Origin: UBA937 sp031549725
Lineage (GTDB): Bacteria > Spirochaetota > Spirochaetia > Treponematales > Breznakiellaceae
Assembly (NCBI GenBank): GCA_031549725.1
Contig: JAVBPH010000032.1
Coordinates: 53,399 to 117,398, forward strand
DNA length: 64,000 nt
Direction of reading: 5' to 3'
The notes beneath the pieces were generated by a model. It was not told the origin of the DNA and ran no database searches. It saw nothing but the letters and a program-made list of their open reading frames with translations. The position numbers were made by a program, and so were the translations under genes. How positions within the stretch are numbered: the first letter of the stretch is position 1; each line of letters begins with the position of its first letter. This document shows, piece after piece, positions 16,621 to 23,715 of this stretch.

Positions 16621-17632
16621 ATCATCCTGTGATGAGTGTGCTGCAGCGGTAGTCGTTGATGGGAAAGAAATCCTTTCAAACATTGTGGCTACCCAAATAC
16701 CCTTTCACGAAATATATGATGGGGTTGTCCCGGAAATAGCCAGCCGGAAACATACCGAATGGATATCCCAGGTAGCCGGGGAAGCTCTGGAAAAGGCAGG
16801 ATTAGGTCCGGACCGGATTGACGGGGTCGCCGCTACGGCCAGACCTGGTCTTTTAGGGTCCCTTTTGGTGGGGCTTAGTTTTGCCAAGGCCTTTGCCTGG
16901 AGCCTTAATCTGCCTTTTATCGGTGTGGACCATATGCTGGCCCATCTGTATGCCCCGCGGTTATGCGGGGAGGTTCCTGATTATCCTTTCCTGGGTCTCC
17001 TGGTATCCGGGGGGCATACCATCATCTGTAAGGTCGAAGATTTTGACCGGGTATCGGTGCTGGGCACCACCATTGATGATGCGGTGGGCGAGGCATTTGA
17101 CAAGGTTTCAAAACATTACGGATTTGGTTATCCCGGCGGGGCATATATTGACAGGTTGGCCTCGAAGGGGAATCCGGAGGCATTTTCCTTTCCCATGCCC
17201 CACCTGTACAAAGGGGAACACCGGTACGATGTTTCCTATTCCGGCCTGAAAACGGCGGTAATAAACCAGCTTGACCAGTTCCACCGCCGGGATAGTACGG
17301 GAAAATTTTTTGATATAACCCCGGAAAACATCGCCGCATCTTTCCAGAAAACCGCCGTTGACATTCTTCTTAGGGCTCTCCTTAATGCTGTGGAGGACAC
17401 GGGGCTTACCACCATTGTTGCCGGCGGTGGTGTGGCTGCCAATTCTTATCTCAGGTCAAATCTTGCAAACAAAAAAGAACTCCATTGTATTTTTCCTCCC
17501 CTGGAACTATGCGGAGATAATGGTGCCATGGTGGCCGGTATTGGATACCAGTATCTCGCCAGGGGTGAGGCATCACCCCTGGATCTCACCGCCTCCGCCA
17601 GGGTCTCGGTTTTTAAACGGCGCTATCCCTAA
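16601..17632 (+). CDS. tsaD: tRNA threonylcarbamoyltransferase TsaD
   Basis: A 343-residue Kae1/TsaD protein that transfers the threonylcarbamoyl group to adenosine 37 of ANN-decoding tRNAs, together with TsaB and TsaE. Features are LGIESSCDECAAAV at the start, the family signature DGVVPEIASRKH, the metal-binding histidines His111 and His115 in HMLAHLY, LLVSGGHT, and a C-terminal GGGVAANSYLR. The length is that of bacterial TsaD. The start is ATG 16601 or the adjacent ATG 16604, within the end of the deacetylase gene, so translation of the two is probably coupled. The partner genes tsaB and tsaE are not in the window. Confidence 0.97.
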   Translation: MMVLGIESSCDECAAAVVVDGKEILSNIVATQIPFHEIYDGVVPEIASRKHTEWISQVAGEALEKAGLGPDRIDGVAATARPGLLGSLLVGLSFAKAFAWSLNLPFIGVDHMLAHLYAPRLCGEVPDYPFLGLLVSGGHTIICKVEDFDRVSVLGTTIDDAVGEAFDKVSKHYGFGYPGGAYIDRLASKGNPEAFSFPMPHLYKGEHRYDVSYSGLKTAVINQLDQFHRRDSTGKFFDITPENIAASFQKTAVDILLRALLNAVEDTGLTTIVAGGGVAANSYLRSNLANKKELHCIFPPLELCGDNGAMVAGIGYQYLARGEASPLDLTASARVSVFKRRYP

Positions 17633-17716
17633 TTCCGGGACGCCCCGGTGATTGGTATGTTTCCAGAGTTTCTTGAAGAATATTCGAAATCCACCCGAGG
17701 AGAAAAGATTGTCGAT

Positions 17717-17782
17717 CACAGGGCCCTTCGGGAGCCTCAGGGACCGGGGGCTCCCGGTGATTGAGGCCCTCGAAATCACCTG
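17717..17782 (-). repeat. GC-rich dispersed repeat, second locus
   Basis: CACAGGGCCCTTCGGGAGCC and the following bases are the reverse complement of 12112-12177. It lies between convergent genes and forms GC-rich hairpins. Confidence 0.75.
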
Positions 17783-17880
17783 CAGCAGAAGATTTTCCCA
17801 AACCAATCTGCACAGAGGTCCTCGAAGCGTCCTTAAAATCACCGGCTCATCTTATCCCATATACTAAAAATATCTCCCAA

Positions 17881-19047
17881 TCAGGAAGCTTTTTTCTGCC
17901 TGACCGTAATAAATTCGGAACTCATGATAAGTATCAACAGCAAAACCAAATACGAATAGGGATAGAGATACATCCCGGCCTTCGAAATTATACTCCCCAC
18001 CAATAAAGGCATGGTGGATGCTCCTAAATAGGATGCCGCAAACTGGAGTCCCATCATAGCCTGGGCTCTCTGGACACCGAACCGTTTGGGGGTTTCATGC
18101 AGCATGGAAGGAAATATAGGGGCCTGGCCTAATCCAATAAAAATGAACCCCACCAAGGACCATACCGGAGGCAGGGGCAGCAGCATAACAAGAACACCCA
18201 TAAAGGATAGCGTACAACCCAGGCGGATCAGGTTTTTGTTATTTACCACCAGGGTTATAAATCCGGTGAGGAACCGGCCCAGGGTAATTCCCCAGTAACA
18301 AAAGGAAATCCACCGGGCAGCCTGTTCAGGGGCCAGGGATTTTGAGTTTACCAGGTATGTGGCTCCCCAAACACCGATGATGGTTTCCATGGATACATAC
18401 GAATAGAACCCCAGCAGTGATGCCTTTACACCGGGTACCGAAAAAATTCCCTTCCTGGAGACAGCCTGTTTCAGTTCCGGCGTTTCTCCTCCGGGATGTT
18501 CCATTTTTTTCCACAGAGGCTGGGACAGGATAAGCATAAAAACCATGACAAATTGAATAGAAGCTACAGTTAGATATCCGCCCCGCCAGTTTCCTCCCCG
18601 GTTCAGGAAAAAGGACATAATGGCCGGGCTCAAACTTGCACCGATACCCCAGAAGCAGTGGAGCCAGTTCATATGCCTGGCCTTGTAATGGAGAGAAATA
18701 AACGAATTCAGCCCCGCGTCAACCGCCCCTGCACCAAGTCCCAGGGGAATTGCAAAAAGGGCTAACCACCAGAATGATGGGGTCAGGCTGTAACCCAGAA
18801 GGGCAAAGGCGGTCAGGCCTACGCTGATCAGGGTAAGTTTCCCGGTACCTAAACGCTTGATCAGGGTATCCGCCAGGAGGCTGGATATAACCGTTCCCAG
18901 GGTAACCATGATGGAGATAATGCCCGCATAGGGAATTTCCACGAAAAAATCCTGGTGCATCACAGGCCAGGCAGATCCCAGAAGGGAATCGGGCAAGCCC
19001 AGACTGATAAACGAAAGATATATCACTGCAAGCAGTAAACCGGTCAT
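17881..19047 (-). CDS. MFS transporter
   Basis: A 388-residue protein with about twelve transmembrane helices. Typical features are FISLGLPDSLLGSAWPVM in helix 1 and a loop between helices 2 and 3 reading LLADTLIKRLGTGKLTL, the MFS signature region. FIGLGQAPIFPSMLHE in the second half resembles sugar-transporting MFS proteins of the FucP/FHS type, but the substrate is open. It lies ten bases after the gene at 19058-19951 on the same strand, so the two form an operon. Confidence 0.85.
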   Translation of the reverse strand: MTGLLLAVIYLSFISLGLPDSLLGSAWPVMHQDFFVEIPYAGIISIMVTLGTVISSLLADTLIKRLGTGKLTLISVGLTAFALLGYSLTPSFWWLALFAIPLGLGAGAVDAGLNSFISLHYKARHMNWLHCFWGIGASLSPAIMSFFLNRGGNWRGGYLTVASIQFVMVFMLILSQPLWKKMEHPGGETPELKQAVSRKGIFSVPGVKASLLGFYSYVSMETIIGVWGATYLVNSKSLAPEQAARWISFCYWGITLGRFLTGFITLVVNNKNLIRLGCTLSFMGVLVMLLPLPPVWSLVGFIFIGLGQAPIFPSMLHETPKRFGVQRAQAMMGLQFAASYLGASTMPLLVGSIISKAGMYLYPYSYLVLLLILIMSSEFITVRQKKAS

Positions 19048-19057
19048 GCAACAGCTC

Positions 19058-19951
19058 TCAGTCTTTTTGGGGTGATGACCGTAAAAAAAGAATCAGCGGG
19101 TCTTCCCAATGGACAGATTGGGTACCTTCATTCATGAAACGGTCATAAAGCGAAAGAATATGCATCCTGATGGCGTTGACATCATCCTGACACGGTTCAG
19201 ATTCATGAATAAATAATTTTTCGGCAAACTGTTTTGCCTCATCCGGCTGAAACAGGGGAGGTTCAAACCGGGACATGGCATACATGGCGGCGGGAATACA
19301 ATTTACACTGTGCTGTTTAACATAGAGAACCGCTTCGGTAATTTTCAAAGCTCCCTGGTAAATATCATTCAATTCTTTTGCAAGGATTTCCTCGTCCCCC
19401 AGGGAACGCACTATATCCCGGAATTTCGTATAGGTCCGGATGACGATCATCACATGAAGACTGGGGATACACATCAGGTGGGGGTCGGTTAAATGGATTG
19501 CAATAAACCGGAGGTTTTTATAGTACTTCGGCCTGTCTGTGGTGGACATGTGTTTTGAATACACCTGGGCAGTAAAAATATACAGATCTGACAAGGTATT
19601 GATAAAATCCTTTGCCGGGGCAATGCCCGCCTTGCCGTACCGTTTCAGCAAAAATCCAATCACCTGAATCCAAAATTCTATAAAATGCAGGTAAGTTTTG
19701 ACCCAGGAAGGTTTAAAGGGAATCTTTTCATCCAGAGGATGGTCTACCCGGCTTACCGGAATAAGCCCCGGGCTGGCATCCGCCTTGTACTGGAGAAAAA
19801 AGAAATTCTTCATAATAGTTCTGAAACATCTTAAACCGGGTTTCCTCAGCGGCGGAGTAAAACAGACCCTAAGGATAGTTTTAACCAGGGAATGTCCCAA
19901 GACCGGATTTGCCATCAAAGCTCCATAGAATAATGATTTTATGAAATCCAT
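19058..19951 (-). CDS. conserved protein of unknown function, PAP2-like motif
   Basis: A 297-residue protein that I do not recognise with certainty. There is a hydrophobic N-terminal half-helix (MDFIKSLFYGALMANPVLG) and a membrane-like segment around residue 95. TDRPKYYKNLRFIAI is followed by MCIPSLHVMIVIRTYTKF; PSxH is reminiscent of motif C2 of PAP2 phosphatases, but the expected downstream H-x3-D is not clear. The rest is helical and soluble. It is followed after ten bases by an MFS transporter, so it may act on the same substrate or pathway. Confidence 0.65.
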   Translation of the reverse strand: MDFIKSLFYGALMANPVLGHSLVKTILRVCFTPPLRKPGLRCFRTIMKNFFFLQYKADASPGLIPVSRVDHPLDEKIPFKPSWVKTYLHFIEFWIQVIGFLLKRYGKAGIAPAKDFINTLSDLYIFTAQVYSKHMSTTDRPKYYKNLRFIAIHLTDPHLMCIPSLHVMIVIRTYTKFRDIVRSLGDEEILAKELNDIYQGALKITEAVLYVKQHSVNCIPAAMYAMSRFEPPLFQPDEAKQFAEKLFIHESEPCQDDVNAIRMHILSLYDRFMNEGTQSVHWEDPLILFLRSSPQKD

Positions 19952-19982
19952 GATAACAATTTTTTGCTTTTATATCCATGGC

Positions 19983-20120
19983 TGATTCGCCGGCGGGTTT
20001 AATACATGTTCTTTGGGGCGATTCCTTGAAGCAACCAAGAGATTGTTTTACGTGTATGAAACCCGCATATAATTCTTACCTTGCAGAACCAACATACACG
20101 CTGTGTGCAGCGGGGTTGTT
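19983..20120 (+). repeat. Family A element, copy 3
   Basis: GATTCGCCGGCGGGTTTAAT begins the element. It continues through TATGAAACCCGCATATAATT and CTTACCTTGCAGAACCAACA and ends in a GC-rich hairpin. The same order of parts is seen in the other copies. Confidence 0.8.
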
Positions 20121-20166
20121 GATTTTTATTAACAAAAGGACAGCCGCAGGCTTATGCGGTGTATTT

Positions 20167-21438
20167 CTAAAACTGCCAGCCCGCGGTCAATGCCATGTTC
20201 CCATAGGTGGTTACCATATCCTGGTTAATTCCGAATTTCATTTCAATGCCCAGTTCTACAAATAATTTTTTATAAACAAAATACTGGCCTGAAAGCCCCC
20301 CCTGGAAAGCCCAGAACCAGGTGGACAAATAATCATCCGGCTCGTTGCCGTTTTCATATTCGGTATGCATCCTGACGAAGGAAGTAATACTCACTCCAAG
20401 CCGGAGGTTTACCAGGAGCCGGTTATTCAGCAGCGGCGCCTGGGTTAAAAAATATCCGTTAATTCCGGTTACACCGAATTTGAGTACCGCCGACCCATAA
20501 TCCCTTTTTACATAGTTATAAAAAGGCGCCAGCTCGAAACCAAAATAAAAATGGGTCTTTTTCCAGGGAATCAGTGAAGCCCGGACAATAAACCCGAGGG
20601 GCGATATTACAGTATCTTCACCCGCATAAAATATGCCCGGATCATTCCCCATATCTCCCATTATGACAGGAAAATACCCCGCAGAAACATTGATATCCAG
20701 TGGTTTCTGGAATTTCACCGATAATGTATCGTAAATCCCGGCCAGTCCGCCGGGGTTTACCACCACAACCCGGTAATTATTCACGGCAAAACTTTGCTTG
20801 TCAAAAAAAAGTTCCACCGTATCACCGATATCACTGAATTCTACCCGGGTTGGTGTTATTACTCCCCGTTGATTTTCGTAATTGGTATCCGCATTTTCCC
20901 TGGCAGGTACCAGATATACCTTTGCCCCCAAAACAAAATTTTCCCCCGCCAGGACAATATGGTTTACCGGGGGTTCATCAATATAAATATTATGGGGAGA
21001 GATATCCCTGATTGCAGGCTGGACCGCTCTGAATACTTCAAAATACTGGTAATCCGATTCACCGTCCACACGGTTCAGCAGGTTGTATACCAGCACTTTA
21101 TACCGGTAATTTCCCGGCGGGATAGAAAGTTCAATATAGGGATTTTCGGTAAATTCCCGGACTACTTCATTATACCTGTTACTGTTTCCATACCGCTGAT
21201 CTATAATCACTTCATATTTGAGAATATCCGGTACCGGGTCCCAGTCAATCCTCTGGATAAACCGGATCCCTTGTTCAGTTTCCCGGATAAAGTACGATGC
21301 TGAATCTGAAGAATCCGGGTTATCACTGGTATCGGGGACTGCTTCCGGAAGCTGAGTCTGGTCCGGTGTTTGGGCAAATGCAGCAAGACCGATATATAAC
21401 AGTGTAAATATAAAAAACCAGACCCTTTTAATTGCCAT
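20167..21438 (-). CDS. FecR-cluster outer-membrane barrel protein
   Basis: A 423-residue exported protein, paralogous over its length to the product at 22438-23715. The signal peptide is MAIKRVWFFIFTLLYIGLAA. The N-terminal half is beta-rich with a fibronectin/carbohydrate-binding-like segment (YFIRETEQGIRFIQRIDWD) and an IPT-like segment (VVVNPGGLAGIYDTLSVKF). The C-terminal 180 residues look like an outer-membrane barrel, beginning with DINVSAGYFPVI and ending in ALTAGWQF, with the terminal Phe typical of barrel proteins. I chose ATG 21438 because the paralog starts with the same MAIK and GAGGG lies upstream. It may bind or assemble an envelope structure. The function is unknown. Confidence 0.75.
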   Translation of the reverse strand: MAIKRVWFFIFTLLYIGLAAFAQTPDQTQLPEAVPDTSDNPDSSDSASYFIRETEQGIRFIQRIDWDPVPDILKYEVIIDQRYGNSNRYNEVVREFTENPYIELSIPPGNYRYKVLVYNLLNRVDGESDYQYFEVFRAVQPAIRDISPHNIYIDEPPVNHIVLAGENFVLGAKVYLVPARENADTNYENQRGVITPTRVEFSDIGDTVELFFDKQSFAVNNYRVVVVNPGGLAGIYDTLSVKFQKPLDINVSAGYFPVIMGDMGNDPGIFYAGEDTVISPLGFIVRASLIPWKKTHFYFGFELAPFYNYVKRDYGSAVLKFGVTGINGYFLTQAPLLNNRLLVNLRLGVSITSFVRMHTEYENGNEPDDYLSTWFWAFQGGLSGQYFVYKKLFVELGIEMKFGINQDMVTTYGNMALTAGWQF

Positions 21439-21560
21439 GCAGCACCCTCGGGTCAAAGATACTTATCTTTTAGCTGTTAGTAAAACTTTATATTATCCTG
21501 CAGGAAAAAAATTATGTATGTAAATGAAGATAAATTCACTTTCATGGAATTATGCTAAAA

Positions 21561-21589
21561 AAGGGTCCCGGAAGCTTTCCGGGACCCTT
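21561..21589 (-). terminator. intrinsic terminator after the barrel-only gene
   Basis: AAGGGTCCCGGAA and TTCCGGGACCCTT pair with a three-base loop. On the minus strand the stem is followed by a run of T (opposite 21557-21562). It lies just after the stop codon of 21602-22255. Confidence 0.85.
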
Positions 21590-21601
21590 TGGTCTGCTTT
21601 T

Positions 21602-22255
21602 CTAGAACCGCCAGCCTGCGGTCAGAACCGGGCTTAGGTAGCCGGTGGGTGTGGTCTGTTCAAACAATATTTTAAAATCCAACCCCAATTCGATAAATGC
21701 TTTTTTAAACACAAAATACTGGCCGGAAATACCGCCCTGGACTAATGAGCACAGGACATTTATGTTTTCGGACTGGATGCCATTCTTATAGTCAAAATAC
21801 ATATTGGAGTAGTATCCAAGACCGGCTCCAGCTCGGATATTCAGGAATAATTTTTCTTCTAAAAAGGGCTTTTGATAGAGAAGTGACAGGGCTGCACCAA
21901 ATATATTGATATGGAGAATATATTTGTCTTCATCGTTTTCCATATAATGATAAAACGGAGACAGTTCTACTCCAAAATAACCGAAGGGCTTCTTAAAAGG
22001 AATAACCGATACTCTTGCTGTGAATCCGATGGGATAAAATGAAGTACCGAGTATGCTATTCGTTATCTCGCTGTTCAATATGCCTTCACTGGAATTTGCC
22101 GAAAACAGAGGAATCAGAGGAGCGTAGCCTAAGGAAACGTTGATATCCACGGATTTTGAAGATTTTTTTTCCTGGATTTCCGATGTCTGAGCAAAGGCAA
22201 AAACACTGGAGAATAATAAAAAAAATAAAAAAAAATTGTTTAGTTTAATTATCAT
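21602..22255 (-). CDS. barrel-only paralog of the FecR-cluster proteins
   Basis: A 217-residue exported protein with signal peptide FFLFFLLFSSVFAFA. The mature part starts near KSVDINVSLGYAPLIPLF and aligns with the C-terminal barrel half of the proteins at 20167 and 22438. The barrel sequence ends in SPVLTAGWRF, nearly identical to the others. It lacks the whole N-terminal beta-rich half, so it is either a deletion derivative or a separate accessory form. The start at 22255 has GGGAG six bases upstream. The codons are intact and the ribosome-binding site is good, so I do not call it a pseudogene. Confidence 0.75.
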   Translation of the reverse strand: MIIKLNNFFLFFLLFSSVFAFAQTSEIQEKKSSKSVDINVSLGYAPLIPLFSANSSEGILNSEITNSILGTSFYPIGFTARVSVIPFKKPFGYFGVELSPFYHYMENDEDKYILHINIFGAALSLLYQKPFLEEKLFLNIRAGAGLGYYSNMYFDYKNGIQSENINVLCSLVQGGISGQYFVFKKAFIELGLDFKILFEQTTPTGYLSPVLTAGWRF

Positions 22256-22315
22256 GTTAGTCTCCCGGATTACCAATATTTGTTTTAAGGAAAGATAAAT
22301 CCAATCTTAATCAAC

Positions 22316-22390
22316 ATACCCCGCAAAACAATTTCTTTGTTGCTTCAAAGAATCGCCCTAAAGAGCGTGTATTAAACCCGTCGGCGAATA
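22316..22390 (-). repeat. Family A element, truncated copy 4
   Basis: The inner hairpin (AACAATTTCTTTGTTGCTTC) and the left arm (AAACCCGTCGGCGAATA) are present, but the CCTTACAGAACC end is missing. Confidence 0.75.
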
Positions 22391-22420
22391 AAAAGCCCCG
22401 AAATAGTTTCGGGGCTTTTT
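22390..22420 (-). terminator. intrinsic terminator after the second barrel gene
   Basis: AAAAAGCCCCGAAA and TTTCGGGGCTTTTT pair around a three-base loop. On the minus strand the hairpin follows the stop of 22438-23715 and is flanked by runs of T. Confidence 0.85.
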
Positions 22421-22437
22421 GAGAATCACTGGTTTTT

Positions 22438-23715
22438 CTAGAACTGCCAGCCTGCGGTCAAAACCGGGCTTAGATAGCCTATGGTCATTTCCGTAGCAAA
22501 TAATACTTTTAAATCCAGTCCCAATTCCACAAAGGCTTTTTTAAACACAAAGTACTGGCCGGAAACCCCGAGCGTACCTAATGGGAACCAGGTAGAAAGA
22601 GGATCAGATTCAATGCCATTCTTGTAATCAAAATACATATTGGTATAAGCACCAACCCCGCCCCCAATCCGGGCGTTCAGGAATAATTTTTTTCCTAAAA
22701 ACGGCTTTTGATAGAGGAAAGATACGGAAGCGCCTAATATATTAGTCTGGAGAATGTACGCACTTCTATCGGCTTTTACAAAGTTATAAAATGGAGATAG
22801 TTCCAATCCAAAATAACCGAATGCCCGTTTATAAGGGACAACCGATGCTTTCAGTGTAAAACCGAGGGGATAAAAAGGTGTATCCAGCACCGTCTTTAAG
22901 TCACTGTCGGTGGAATTACCCGAAAAAAGAGGAAGCAGAGGGGCATACCCGGCGGAAACATTGATATCCAGGGGTTTCTGGAATTTTATATCCAGTGCTT
23001 CATAGGTGGAGGTTAATCCTCCGGGGTTTACCACCACAATCCTGAAATGGTTTATATCAAGATCCTGTTCATTAAAAACAAGTTCCACCGTATCACCGAC
23101 ATCACTGTATTTCAGATCCGCCGGAACCAGAACCCCCCGCTGGGTTTCGGAATTATCACTAATACCTTCCCTGATGGGAACCAGGTAAATTTTTGAGCCC
23201 AGCACAAAGTTATCACCGATCAGGGTTACCCGGCGGGGCTGGTCTTCGTCCAGATAAAGATTATGGGGGGTTATTTCCTTGATCATCGGCTGGACTGCCC
23301 TGAATACTTCAAAGTACAGGTAATCCGATTCACCGTCCAGGCGGTTCAGCAGGTTATAAACCTCAACTTTATACCGGTAATTTCCCGGAGGTATGGTCAG
23401 TTCAATAAAGTTGTTCTCTGTAGATTCCCGGACTACTTCATTATACCTGTCACTGTTCCCGTATCTTTGATCTACCACAATAACATAGCGGAGGATGTTA
23501 CTTACCGGCTCCCATTCAATCTTCTGGATAAACCGGACCCCTTCCTCGGTTTCCCGGATGAAATAGGAGGATGCGTCGGAAGTATCAACTTTGCCATCCC
23601 CGGCGGGGACTGCTTCCTGCAGATTGGCCTGAGGCGGCTGAGAGGTTTGACCAAAGGCGGTACAGCCTAAGGCAAAGATTAATAATATTATGAAATAGCC
23701 CTTTTTAATTGCCAT
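22438..23715 (-). CDS. FecR-cluster outer-membrane barrel protein
   Basis: A 425-residue exported protein closely related to the product at 20167. The signal peptide is MAIKKGYFIILLIFALGCTA. It shares the N-terminal FIQKIEWEPVSNILRYVIVV block, the VVNPGGLTSTYEALDIKF block and the C-terminal barrel, here ending SPVLTAGWQF. The start overlaps the end of the FecR-protein gene by 11 bases, and ribosome-binding AGGAG precedes it, so it is translationally linked to the cyclase-FecR operon. It is probably an outer-membrane component of the same system. I cannot name a function. Confidence 0.8.
   Translation of the reverse strand: MAIKKGYFIILLIFALGCTAFGQTSQPPQANLQEAVPAGDGKVDTSDASSYFIRETEEGVRFIQKIEWEPVSNILRYVIVVDQRYGNSDRYNEVVRESTENNFIELTIPPGNYRYKVEVYNLLNRLDGESDYLYFEVFRAVQPMIKEITPHNLYLDEDQPRRVTLIGDNFVLGSKIYLVPIREGISDNSETQRGVLVPADLKYSDVGDTVELVFNEQDLDINHFRIVVVNPGGLTSTYEALDIKFQKPLDINVSAGYAPLLPLFSGNSTDSDLKTVLDTPFYPLGFTLKASVVPYKRAFGYFGLELSPFYNFVKADRSAYILQTNILGASVSFLYQKPFLGKKLFLNARIGGGVGAYTNMYFDYKNGIESDPLSTWFPLGTLGVSGQYFVFKKAFVELGLDLKVLFATEMTIGYLSPVLTAGWQF

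Noticed and set aside
17573..17867. Overlapping frames on both strands after tsaD
   Set aside because: They lie in the GC-rich repeat and show no domain or ribosome-binding site.
21602..22255. Pseudogene status for the barrel-only paralog
   Set aside because: It has its own signal peptide, ribosome-binding site and terminator and an intact frame, so it is treated as a functional gene.
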